Shown here: piece after piece, positions 55,355-64,000 of the stretch
Layout of the letters: every line of letters starts with the position of its first letter
Numbering within the stretch: position 1 is the stretch's first letter
Source: Leptodactylus fallax
Lineage: Eukaryota; Chordata; Amphibia; Anura; Leptodactylidae
NCBI GenBank assembly: GCA_947044405.1
Contig: CAMRHE010000197.1
Coordinates: 992,001-1,056,000 of the forward strand
Direction: 5' to 3'
DNA: 64,000 bases
Notes under the pieces: model-generated
What the model was told of the DNA's origin: nothing
The model's database searches: none
Seen by the model: the letters and a program-made list of their open reading frames with translations, nothing else
Program-made: the position numbers and the translations under genes

Positions 55355-56070
55355 CTAAATCCCATTTACACACTGTAGAAAAACCCTCCACGCAAAAGTG
55401 TCTTGTGTTATGGGTTTTCTATACACAGTATGCCAATTATTGCTGTGTATTTTGGCCATGGTTTACAACCAGCCTTTCAGCTGGCCAAGAATCACGGCTG
55501 AAGGGTACAGTAAAAAACAGCCAATTTCCACTGTTTTTTAGCTGCAGGCAAGTCCCACCCTGTGTGAACTTAGCCTATGAGTAGTGACCAATGCAGTCGT
55601 AAATATTTGCATGGAATGCAAAGTCAACATGATATCATGTCATGGGTATATCTGACAGTCTGGTAGCGTAATAATCCCAGTTGCTTTAATGGTGCTATCA
55701 GGCTCCAAGACTGTAGAACCCATTCTCAGATGATTATCTGATAATTATTATATTATAATTGAATACTTGGCAGTGTTTTCCTTCTTTATGATGAGTTATT
55801 TTGAAATGTATTACATTGTTTTGCTAACTTCTCTTATTATCCACTTCTTGCATCACTATAGAAGCCCAGTGACAATAACTGGCTGAGTCTGTGCTTCCCA
55901 GTTGTGCTGTAGTCAGACAGGTGAACTACTGGCATGCCAGGGTGACCTCCTCATTTACAAGCAGAGATAATTTACTAGAATAAAATGGGAAAATAGTGAT
56001 CATCAATCGATAAGTGAAAACATGATTCTAAATGTGTCCTGTTAAATATCTTGTATATGTCTTTTAACAG

Positions 56071-56224
56071 GATCAGGGAAGACATTTGTGGCGTTATCTA
56101 TTTGTGATCAACATGTAAAATCTTTGCCTATTGGACAGAAAGGGAAGATTGTGTTTATGGCTACGAAAGTTCCTGTGTATGAGCAACAGAAATTTGTTTT
56201 TTGCCAATACTTTGAGAACACTAG
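56071..56224 (+). CDS. RIGI: RIGI exon 8 (Hel1, Walker A and motif Ia)
   Basis: The split Gly completes APTGSGKT. The exon continues [20 protein letters not shown], then [20 protein letters not shown] and QYFENT. It matches the ATP-binding loop and motif Ia region of RIG-I Hel1. Human has Cys where Ser stands in GSGKT. The donor is ACTAG|GTGTGT. Confidence 0.97.
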
Positions 56225-56373
56225 GTGTGTACTTTTTTGCGCCGAGAGAAAACTGTAAACGTATATGCATTAGCAAAGGTATTTGTGATTTTATAGATCT
56301 GTAATCCTTGGTCAGGGCAGGTAGTGCCAGGACCAGTGAGGATCGATTCAAACACTTATTTTTCTGTCAACAG

Positions 56374-56632
56374 TTATACTGTTGTCGGCTTCTCTGGAGA
56401 AGAAAGTGAAAATGCTCCCGTGGGAATGATTATAGAAGATAGTGACATCATCATTCTGACTCCTCAGATTCTTGTCAACTGTCTAAAGGATGGATCTGTG
56501 CCCTCACTTTCCATTTTTACCTTGATGATTTTTGATGAGTGTCACAATACAATAGGTCACCACCCCTACAATGTGTTAATGTTTCACTATCTTGACCTGA
56601 AACTAAGCTGCCCAGATCATAAACTTCCTCAG
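56374..56632 (+). CDS. RIGI: RIGI exon 9 (Hel1, DECH box)
   Basis: The frame [20 protein letters not shown], then [40 protein letters not shown] and [20 protein letters not shown], contains motif Ic (ILTPQILVN) and motif II (DECH), which binds Mg-ATP. It identifies the gene as RIG-I rather than a paralogue. The donor is CCTCAG|GTAAAG. Confidence 0.98.
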
Positions 56633-56639
56633 GTAAAGT

Positions 56640-59090
56640 ACAGATTATACTATGCTGTCATCTTTAAAGGGATTTTCCATTTTGGACAATGCTTATTTGT
56701 CAGAATGTTTCCTTGTGAAAATCAGATAACTAAGTGTTCTCCTGCTGGCGCCTCCAGGAATCAGCTGTAAGCAATGCAGAAACTTGATAGTAAGTGTTCG
56801 GTTCCCCCCCCCCTTTCCTAGTGCCACTGCAGAGGAAATTAGCCATTACACAGTGTCCATTTGTGCAGTAAAGGACAGGTCCGCTTCAACAAAAATGCTC
56901 TTTGTAACTGAAGAAGATCCTGAGCAATAACAACCCCTAAAAAAATATTTTATTTATTGCACATGATAAACACTATAAACCATAAAATTCACATGCCAAA
57001 ATTCATGTTTTCTGTGCATCTCACAAACAAAAAGTAATAAAAACGTGATTAAAAAATGATATGTACCCACAAAATACAAGGTCTAGCAAAGCTACATTGA
57101 AATAAAATTTAAAAAGTTATGAAAGCTGGAATGCAAAGAGGGATAAAATGTTAGTGGTTTAAAGCTAAAATGCACATAAGGCACCAGAGTTATGTGCCAG
57201 TAATATCTACTTGACCCATAAATTCTAAATCTATATTAAAAAAGAGTGACATTTTCTGGAGGTTTTTTTTGCCATTTTAATGTGTTAGGGGTGTGAGCGC
57301 AATCCGCTCTAAGTATCACCGTATTTAAGTCCAAATTCATAAAGTTGATGTATAAGCTATAGCATAGAGAGACTCACACAGCTATTGTATATATAGTGGG
57401 TTCTGCTTTAATGGAGGGAAAAAGGTGGTCTTAAATACAGTGTGTAGACAAAATACAGGTTGAACTAGTACAACTAGCATAACATGATTGGTGGCAAAGC
57501 TGTAAAATAGTTTTGGCTGTTGAACAACAAACAAAACAGGCGTCTCACCCCATTAAGGCATCTGGAGGGGGATGAGCTCTCTAAACAAATGTATGAATGT
57601 AAAATGGCTAGAGGCATGGTCCCACATGGCCATGGAATACAAAATGGAGTATACACAATGTGTCACCCTCCACAGGGGGTTAATGGTTGTTAATATTCTG
57701 GTTGAAATGAATAGTATCATGTGCTACTTAATGCTTCAATTAAAAACTACGCTCAGTTCTTCAGCAAAAAAGTGTTGTGTAAACCCAGCCCTTACAGAGT
57801 AGTGAAAAAATCAGCGGCAAAAAGGACTGGATGTGGATATAGTCATATTCAGGTATATGGTTTGCCAACCACCCATACAATCTTATCTTGAAACATATCA
57901 GTGTTAAAAGAGCTCCCAGCTGCAGTTATTTGTGTGACTTTTTCATCAGCCTCCCCTATAGGTTTCTATGTAAGTGTAAAGTTACATTCACATGTGAATA
58001 TTGGCTGTATGACGTCTGTTTTTTTTTTTTTTTTTTTTTAACGGACTTCACACGGTGGTCCGTAGTAACGGATCATCAAAATATAGGTCATATCCTATTT
58101 TTGTCCGCTTTCACGGATCCTTCCGTACACTCAAATGCATGGGGGATCAGTAAAAACGGCCACCACTCAGGTGCAAGATGGCCATGAGAAATGGACCTTT
58201 TCGGTTGTCTGAATGTAGCTTTAGACTGATAAGCGGAGAAGAAACACATTTGTTTAATAAGATATATTACAAAGTTTCGTAGATTGACTTGTGCTATTCA
58301 TTTAGGCAAACTTGTTTTACAATTGGAGGTACACTGGCCACTAAGCCATGCACACATTGTGGCTAGAAGGGGCACAAAATCTATGTAAAAATGTAGTAAA
58401 TGTGATGAAAATCCAACACTTCAGTACCTCAGTAGGACTTTTTAAAACTGTGTTTCTTTATTAGTTAGCCACATGTAGTAAAAGCTATCACATTTCAAAT
58501 AGAAGTTCCTAATCATAATATAATAAATGTAGACACTCAAACATATACGTGGGCACCACAAACAAAATTACCAAAATGGGAAAAACATGAAATTGCAGCA
58601 AAAGTTGCACACCTCATGAATGAAAGAAAATGTATCTTTATTGACACAAATAGCACAAAAAAGGATCCTAAAAACAATTAAAACCACACAAATACTGGGT
58701 CCATACAAGATAAGGGTATGCCCCTGAGTAAGCGGCAATGTAGTGGTGATACACGTGCAGTTTTTGCAGCCAGTGCACTTTTTGTGGCTGCATCATTTTG
58801 GTATTATTTGATTTATGCACTTTGTTATTACGCTATGAATACCTGTTACTGATGTATATGGATATTGGATATGACTATTTTGACTGAATTAACCATAACT
58901 ACCCTAAATCATTGGGTGGACTAGAAGGACCGCTTGAGCTTTTCCTGTCATCATTATTTTGTTCATGTCTATTGGAATTTTTAAAAAAAATATTTTAGTG
59001 TCACATATATATATATATATATAAGAGAGAGAGAGATTGATTCCCAATATTGGTAAGACTTCACGTTATGCTTTATTGTTATTTTCTACT
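56640..59090. other. RIGI intron 9, repeat fragments
   Basis: It starts near a TTAA-type MITE fragment (TTTAAAGGGATTTTCCATTT at 56664) with a C run at 56803. It continues with A/T-rich DNA, a T run of about 21 at 58020 followed by a common frog repeat (ACGGACTTCACACGGTGGTC, 58039-58220), and a (TA)n(GA)n microsatellite at 59006-59036. I see no gene. Confidence 0.55.
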
Positions 59091-59100
59091 CTCTATGTAG

Positions 59101-59263
59101 ATAATTGGGTTAACAGCTTCAGTTGGCACTGGCAAGTCTCGTAGTTCAAAGGATGCTGTGATCTATATTAGTAAGCTTTGTGCTAATTTGGACATTGAAG
59201 AAATATCTACTGTCAAACATAATGTGGATGAGTTGGAGAGAGTTGTATATAAACCAGAGAAAG
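59101..59263 (+). CDS. RIGI: RIGI exon 10 (Hel1 end, motif III)
   Basis: The frame [20 protein letters not shown], then [20 protein letters not shown] and [14 protein letters not shown], includes motif III (TAS) and the end of Hel1. The human counterpart has [20 protein letters not shown]. The acceptor is CTCTATGTAG and the donor is AAAG|GTAAGA. Confidence 0.97.
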
Positions 59264-59430
59264 GTAAGAACATACTCAGAGTTCAATTGCTCATATGTCA
59301 GATATGCAGATTGCAGAAACTACCAGAAATTACCATAGAACAGTTAAATTATTAATGGAAGTTCACAGGTTTTCCAAAAACAAAATAACTAAATGGATGT
59401 TTTTTTTTTTGGTTTTTTTTTATATTGTAG

Positions 59431-59532
59431 ACATCTACGAGACAAAGCAGCGTGAACATGATCCATTTGCTGAGGTTATAAAGAAAATCATGGCAGAAAT
59501 AGAGCAGATGGCAAAATCAGTTTATCCCTTTG
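59431..59532 (+). CDS. RIGI: RIGI exon 11 (start of Hel2i)
   Basis: The frame DIYETKQREHDPFAEVIKKI, then MAEIEQMAKSVYPF, covers the entry into the helical Hel2i insertion. It aligns by position with human sequence around KYIIAQLMRDTESLAKRI. The acceptor is TATATTGTAG and the donor is TTTG|GTAATA. Confidence 0.92.
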
Positions 59533-59739
59533 GTAATAATAATATGTGTTAATAAAAGTCTTAAAATATGTTCAGGCAGATTTTGTGGTGGCAACTGTTG
59601 TCTGGCAAACATCGCTGTGTTGACCTGCAACATTTCAACTATGTAAGAATGGGGATGTATTAAGATCCCAAGATTGCTATGAGAGTTGCAGTTGCAGCTG
59701 CAGCAACCTTGGGGTTACAGTGCAATCCTATTTATTTAC

Positions 59740-60110
59740 TTAAAGAGGATCTTTCACGTATCATAGATATGCGCTAGAAAGCAGACAGTGCTCTGGCTTT
59801 CCTGTATGCACCCCGATGCTGGAGATATCCCTCCACTGTCAGAAGAGCAGGTCTTACAGCTCAGCATCTTTTCTTCCATAGACTTGCACAGTCAGGAGGG
59901 GCATTCCTCACAGCCCAGCGATGACGCTAGGGTGTAAGACCCTCTTTTCTGACAATGGGGTGATATTGGTGCAGAAATGAACTGCACCGATATGTCCAGC
60001 ACAGAGGCGCATACCAGGAAAGCTGACAGTGCGCTGAATTCAGCACACTGACGGCTTTCTAGCGGTATATAATAACGCATATCTATCAGAACATGAAAGG
60101 TCCTCTTTAA
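59740..60110. mobile_element. TTAA-flanked MITE, 371 bp
   Basis: It begins TTAAAGAGGATCTTTCACGT and ends GAAAGGTCCTCTTTAA. The core words GCTAGAAAGC and CTGACGGCTTTCTAGC also occur in the MITE at 21504. It lies in RIGI intron 11, which otherwise shows nothing. Confidence 0.85.
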
Positions 60111-60700
60111 GTTGCAAAGTTTCAGGAAGACATGGTGTACTTTGGGTGCCTCATAGCTGTCAAAGTTGCCATGTAGTCCTCTCTGACTGATGTAGATTTC
60201 AATTTCTGGTGCACGGACCACCTAGATGCAATGAAATTATAAAAACTCTTAATACTTTTGGTGTATTGGACTCTAACACAGCTGTTCATTAAGACATTCT
60301 ATACACCAGTCTTAATAAGTCAGACCCATAGTGTGCAGAATGAACTCCATGTTAATAAAGCACCTGATTGATACAGAGTGTGAATTATTTTATTTTATAT
60401 TTTTTGGCATAAATTTTACTTTAGACGATAAGGGAGGTGGTTTGCATTGCATGTGTTTTTTAAAGGTAACCTCCATTCAAATCTTCAAATTTGCGGGAGC
60501 AAATACTAAAAATACTAAAGAATACGGATGCAAAGGTAACCTCCAGTGTGAATTATTTTTATTTAAAAATTCCCTAGCTTTCTAAAAACATCATGGGGAG
60601 CCCTTAATTAATTTTGCCTAGGGGCCCTATGATACCTGTGTACAGCCCTGCTGGGACTGCTAAAATCAATTTAGTTGTTCTGTCTTTTTTTTCCTAATAG

Positions 60701-60858
60701 AATCAATGTCAAATATCCAGAACCGGCCTTATGGGACTAAACAATATGAACAGTGGATTATTGACACCCAGAAGAAATGTTCCACATTGCAGTTGGAAGA
60801 CAAAAAGATGGAAAGTCGCATATGTAGTACATTGTTTACATATACTGAACATTTAAGG
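60701..60858 (+). CDS. RIGI: RIGI exon 12 (Hel2i)
   Basis: The frame SMSNIQNRPYGTKQYEQWII, then DTQKKCSTLQLEDKKMESRI and CSTLFTYTEHLR, matches RIG-I Hel2i closely (human QNREFGTQKYEQWI). The acceptor is TTCCTAATAG and the donor is AAGG|GTATGC. This is the last RIGI exon in the window. Confidence 0.97.
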
Positions 60859-60904
60859 GTATGCCATTGTCATGTTTCTTATATTTTACACTATTATTAC
60901 TTTA

Positions 60905-60932
60905 CTACTACTACTGCTGCTGCTGCTGCTAC
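60905..60932. repeat. (TAC)n(TGC)n microsatellite
   Basis: Four TAC-like and about six TGC trinucleotides just after exon 12, in intronic sequence. Confidence 0.85.
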
Positions 60933-61019
60933 CATTACATTTTTGAAGTTGAAGTTGTAATACTCAGCAGCAGCACTGCAAAAAAAAAAAAGTCTTATGT
61001 AGCTGAAGCCTTAGAGATC

Positions 61020-61562
61020 ATTAACCCCTTCCCGCCGGTGACATTTTTCATTTTTGAATCCCCCCTTCCCCTTCCAAACCCAATAACTTTTTTATTTTTC
61101 CGTTCTCAGAGCCATATGAGGTCTTAATGTTTGCGGGACAATTTTTTTTTTCACGATGCTGCCATTTATTATTCTGTACAATGTACTGGGAAGCTGTAAA
61201 AAAATTCAGAATGGATTTGAAGAAAAAGTGCATTTGTGTGACTTTCTTACGGGCTTCGTTTTTACGGCCTTCGCTCTACAGCCAAAATGACATGTCATCT
61301 GTATTCTATGTTTCAGTACGATTTCCGGGATACCAAATTTATATGGTTTTATTTACATTTTAACCCCTTAACAAAAATCCAAAACTGTGCAAAAATATTT
61401 TTATTTTAAAAGTCGCCATATTCTGACTCCCGTAACTTTTTTATACTTCCGTGTACGGGGATGCATATAGCGTCTTTTTTTTGCGGGACCAGGTGTACTT
61501 TTTAGATATACCATTTTGGGGAATGTCTATTGCTTTGATCACTTTTTATTCAAATTTATATC
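61020..61562 (+). repeat. TTAA-type repeat fragment cut by the Penelope-like element
   Basis: It starts TTAACCCCTTCCCGCCGGTG and contains GAGGTCTTAATGTTTGCGGG, a phrase typical of the right halves of the TTAA elements above. It stops abruptly at 61563 where the Penelope-like element begins. Confidence 0.55.
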
Positions 61563-61756
61563 AGAAAAAATAACAAACTAGCACTAATACCTAAAATATA
61601 ACCTTTAATAATCTGATTAAAAAGTGTACAATGCACTACAAAGAAAATGACGTCTGTATTGTTGCTGCATATGGCATTAAGCAGACAACAGCACATAAGT
61701 AGCTTTCACAATATCCATAAAGCCTCTGTTTGAAAAACAGCTAAACTAAGTGTTCA
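61563..61756 (-). repeat. Pseudo-LTR arm, inverted copy
   Basis: This is the reverse complement of 62544-62736: AACAAACTAGCACTAATACC here against GGTATTAGTGCTAGTTTGTT at 62710. Confidence 0.93.
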
Positions 61757-62028
61757 ATAATCAGCAGCATGTGAGTGGCTTTATCACAAGGTCAATAGAG
61801 CCCCTGTTTGAATAGATCTATCTTAAGAGGCTTAACAAAATGTAAACACAGCCCTTGTTTGTATAAAGATATCCTCTAAGAGGTTTATAACAATGTCCAC
61901 ACAGCCCCTGTATGTATATAGCTATCCTCTAAGAGGCTTATCTCAAAATAAACACAGCCCCTGTTTGTTAAAGCTATCCTCTAAGAGGCTTTAGCAATGT
62001 AAACAGTGCCCCTATTTGTATAAAACTA
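61757..62028 (-). repeat. Tandem repeats of about 60 bp in the pseudo-LTR
   Basis: ATCCTCTAAGAGGCTT with ACACAGCCCCTGTTTGT recurs near 61810, 61872, 61933 and 61979, with spacing of about 45-61 bases. AGCCTCTTAGAGGAT is itself palindromic. Confidence 0.85.
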
Positions 62029-62075
62029 TCCTCAATGCGTTTCCCCCAGATATAAGCAGGGTTCATCAGGAGAAG
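62029..62075 (-). ncRNA. Hammerhead ribozyme-like motif of the Penelope-like element
   Basis: On the minus strand CTGATGA (62069-62063) is followed by stem II (CCC and GGG around a long loop) and GAAAC (62043-62039). GCATT then gives a minimal stem III and a U-H position. CTTCTC before the core can pair with GAGGA after it over about five bases (stem I). Penelope-like elements are known to carry such type I motifs. The stem III loop has a C/A mismatch against the ideal ACGCGT, so activity is uncertain. Confidence 0.62.
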
Positions 62076-62543
62076 GTAAAGATAAAGATAATATCAAGCT
62101 TACTGAGATAATTTGCAGTAATAACTGCAGTTCCCAGTGTCCTGATGGTGGACACTGGTACTAAGAGAGCCGACGCCATTCACTGTGTCCTGCCGGGTTA
62201 ATAAACCCGTAGCTCCGCCCCCATGACACTCCCCCTCATGACGTCATCGGACCGAGGCTCCGCCCACCTCGTCCGGAGGTTTGTCATGCAGGGGAAAACA
62301 GGTTTCCATGGAGAGGAGACGCTGAACAAACAAATGTAAAAAAGAGAAAATGGTGAATGAAAACAAGACTGCAATAAAGTAAATAGAAAAGAACCTTTCA
62401 AGATCACAATCAGATTTACTTAAGATAACAAATGCAAAATACAAGTATAAGTCTGTAAGAACGGGTAAATGACTGGACTAGGGAAACATTGATATGTACA
62501 CTAATATGTACTAGAGTGGCAAAGATAAACCAGCCACCACAGC
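62076..62543 (-). other. Pseudo-LTR leader, G/C-rich part
   Basis: Minus-strand leader with GTGGGCGGAGCC and GGGGGCGGAGCT boxes (Sp1-like G/C boxes) and two TGACGTCAT-type sites (62239-62248 and nearby). These may be the element's promoter. A palindrome, CGGGTTAATAAACCCG, sits near 62191. No frame is recognised. Confidence 0.45.
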
Positions 62544-62854
62544 TGAACACTTAGTTTAGCTGTTTTTCAAACAGAGGCTTTATGGATATTGTGAAAGCTA
62601 CTTATGTGCTGTTGTCTGCTTAATGCCATATGCAGCAACAATACAGACGTCATTTTCTTTGTAGTGCATTGTACACTTTTTAATCAGATTATTAAAGGTT
62701 ATATTTTAGGTATTAGTGCTAGTTTGTTATTTTTTCTCTTTGATAGTATATTTGAGCACGTTTAGTTACTCTACATTTGTTTACTTCTTTAAGTTGTGTC
62801 CTTGTGACAGTTAGAGTTTTTCTATCATATATTATTTATTATATCTTTAATATA

Positions 62855-63652
62855 ATGACAGGTTTTCTATCTTCTAATTTCAATCCTGAAAGTTGGTTGG
62901 AAGAAGCCAAGAATGTATTTTCAGAAAGAGAACTATCACAGTCAGACCATATTACATCTATAAAGGAGTGTTTCAAGATCCTTACTAAAACATATAGGGA
63001 ATATGTCAGTTCATGGTGGGAGCTACAGGGTTTAAGAAATTATTTTGATAATAAAATTATCCCTAGAGGATTGAGAAATCCGGTATTGCCTGCCAAAAGA
63101 ATTAGATCTAAGGAATTAAATATTAAATGGGAGAAAGAAGTTACAGAATCTTCATTACGTTTAATTACCCTGCTTATTGAGGAGGAAGGATACAATCTGC
63201 AGAAACTCTCTATCTCACTAAAAGATACTATTGAGAAAGCTAGAAGTTTTTCATCAGACCCAGATTTTGTTAAGAAGGAACGTGAACTCCAATTGAATAT
63301 AGAGAAATATACTAATCTTATTAAATCCAGAAAACATTACCAATTCCAACGAGATTTATTGGAGTTCAAAGAAAATAGAGCCTATATTGGCTTATCCAAT
63401 TCTAGGGCTGTTAGTGACATTTCGTCTAGTGAAGGGGAATTATCAGATGTGGAACGGTCCACCCGTCCCAAAACATCGTTTAATAGAGGACGAGGTAGAG
63501 TTACATCAGTATTTAATAGAAATAGGGGACGTAGCTCTAGAACTGACTTTGGACCTACAAATTTGATATCTGACCCACAAGGGGGTTTTTTATCCCAAGG
63601 TCCCCCCATTACTCAGTATTTTCTGAGAACACAACCGGATCAGAATCAATGA
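62855..63652 (+). CDS. Penelope-like element ORF1, about 265 aa
   Basis: The first Met in the open frame is at 62777, but MTGFLSSNFNPESWLEEAKN at 62855 is the more likely start, since the residues before it are hydrophobic and unlike the rest. The protein is mostly helical and charged (ELNIKWEKEVTESSLRLITL, LIEEEGYNLQKLSISLKDTI), with likely coiled coils. It ends in a basic Arg/Gly-rich tail (SFNRGRGRVTSVFNRNRGRS). The tail suggests nucleic-acid binding, but I recognise no named domain. The stop overlaps the next start as ATGA. Confidence 0.65.
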   Translation: MTGFLSSNFNPESWLEEAKNVFSERELSQSDHITSIKECFKILTKTYREYVSSWWELQGLRNYFDNKIIPRGLRNPVLPAKRIRSKELNIKWEKEVTESSLRLITLLIEEEGYNLQKLSISLKDTIEKARSFSSDPDFVKKERELQLNIEKYTNLIKSRKHYQFQRDLLEFKENRAYIGLSNSRAVSDISSSEGELSDVERSTRPKTSFNRGRGRVTSVFNRNRGRSSRTDFGPTNLISDPQGGFLSQGPPITQYFLRTQPDQNQ

Positions 63653-64000
63653 CTGATTTAGGATCGGCTACAAAAAACAGTGACGAGTTACAAGTGATTA
63701 ATTTATCTAATCGAGTGCTTTCTAGAGATGAGATTACAGTACTTTCCTTGGGTCTGTCATATGTTCCAACAACTAATTTTGATCTTTTCACTTGGGTGAA
63801 AGATATTTCCTTGTTTTCCCGAAAATTGCGATGGGCAAAATTTATGGGTTCAGTTAACAAAAGACGATGTGCTGAATTAGGTATACCTTTTGAAGATCTA
63901 GATAACCTGAAGCTCCTGGAAGAACTTTGGGAAGAGGGACAAGGTATATCAGGACCAGCCCCCCTTACAGATCTTCACGTAAAAAGCACTGCTGCACCAC
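63649..64000 (+). CDS. Penelope-like element ORF2 (RT N-terminal region), runs off window
   Basis: Open from ATG at 63649 to the window end, at least 117 codons: MTDLGSATKNSDELQVINLS, then NRVLSRDEITVLSLGLSYVP and TTNFDLFTWVKDISLFSRKL. The block INLSxxxLxxxExxVLSLGLxxVPT followed by an F...D...F.RKL helix is typical of the N-terminus of Penelope-like reverse transcriptases. The catalytic motifs and the GIY-YIG endonuclease, if present, lie outside the window. Confidence 0.75.
   Translation, partial: MTDLGSATKNSDELQVINLSNRVLSRDEITVLSLGLSYVPTTNFDLFTWVKDISLFSRKLRWAKFMGSVNKRRCAELGIPFEDLDNLKLLEELWEEGQGISGPAPLTDLHVKSTAAP

Larger units (their letters stand above)
7390..60858 (+). other. RIGI: RIG-I gene (middle part), 11 coding exons
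   Basis: RIG-I is the cytosolic sensor of short 5'-triphosphate double-stranded RNA. It signals through CARD-CARD contacts with MAVS to induce interferon. The exons here encode the region matching about human residues 38 to 525: CARD1 second half, CARD2, linker, complete Hel1 and the beginning of Hel2i. Every recognised exon joins the next in frame with GT and AG at the intron ends, and no stop interrupts it. RIG-I is preferred over MDA5 or LGP2 because of the two N-terminal CARDs, the [21 protein letters not shown] block and the QNRPYGTKQYEQW block. Exon 1 and the exons after Hel2i were not found. Intron 3 is 33.8 kb and is packed with mobile elements. Confidence 0.95.
61563..64000 (+). mobile_element. 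Young Penelope-like element, 5' part, continuing past the window
   Basis: An inverted pseudo-LTR (about 61563-62540) precedes a plus-strand copy that starts near 62544. The 193-base arms 61563-61756 and 62544-62736 are inverted and look identical by eye apart from their edges. The pseudo-LTR has tandem repeats and a hammerhead-like motif. Two overlapping frames follow, ORF1 (62855-63652) and an RT-type ORF2 from 63649. This layout, an inverted partial copy at the 5' side, is typical of Penelope-like elements. The intact frames and arm identity point to recent insertion. Confidence 0.82.

Noticed and set aside
60859..61562. Next RIGI exon (rest of Hel2i).
   Set aside because: No frame with the expected helical Hel2i sequence was seen before the Penelope-like element, so it should lie beyond 64000.

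Overview
The window is vertebrate genomic DNA, most likely from an anuran amphibian with a large, repeat-rich genome. It carries the middle of one host gene, the RNA sensor RIG-I (RIGI, also called DDX58), on the + strand. Eleven coding exons, here numbered exon 2 to exon 12 by comparison with the human protein, lie between 7390 and 60858. All join in frame with GT/AG introns. They encode the second part of CARD1, CARD2, the linker, the complete Hel1 domain (P-loop APTGSGKT, DECH box, TAS motif) and the start of the Hel2i insertion. The first coding exon is not recognisable in the window. The Hel2 and C-terminal RNA-binding exons must lie beyond 64000.

Almost everything else is transposable-element sequence, and the mix is why I infer an amphibian: many Tc1-like transposons and MITEs, TTAA-flanked piggyBac-like repeats, hAT elements, Tx1/L1-type and L2-type LINEs with tRNA-headed SINEs, a Ty3/gypsy element, two DIRS-type tyrosine-recombinase retrotransposons, and Penelope-like elements with hammerhead motifs.

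Layout. 1-7389: truncated Tc1, old repeats, and an internally deleted L1 (3418-6878) inside an older repeat. 7390-9727: RIGI exons 2 and 3. 9728-43514: the 33.8-kb intron 3. It holds a 4.85-kb TTAA element (9901-14754); a Tc1 (14829-21267) split by a gypsy element with 652-bp LTRs and by a deleted DIRS element; a second TTAA-element copy (22810-27594) split by an intact DD38E Tc1-like transposon (22996-24625); an L1 ORF1 region (27860-31002); a hAT element with a minisatellite (31003-32070); an L2-type LINE (32340-36285, - strand) with a SINE and MITE nested in it; and further repeats. 43515-47677: exons 4-6 separated by MITEs, a solo LTR and a Tc1 inside an L2 tail. 47762-52851: a nearly full-length decayed DIRS element in intron 6. 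54955-60858: exons 7-12. 61563-64000: a young Penelope-like element with near-identical inverted pseudo-LTR arms, a hammerhead-like motif, an intact ORF1 and the start of an RT ORF that runs off the window.

The most notable items are the young Penelope-like element with its ribozyme motif, the intact DD38E transposase, the dispersed TTAA-element family, and substitutions in frog RIG-I at the positions matching human T55 and K172. All assignments come from reading the sequence and recalled family features. No database search was run.
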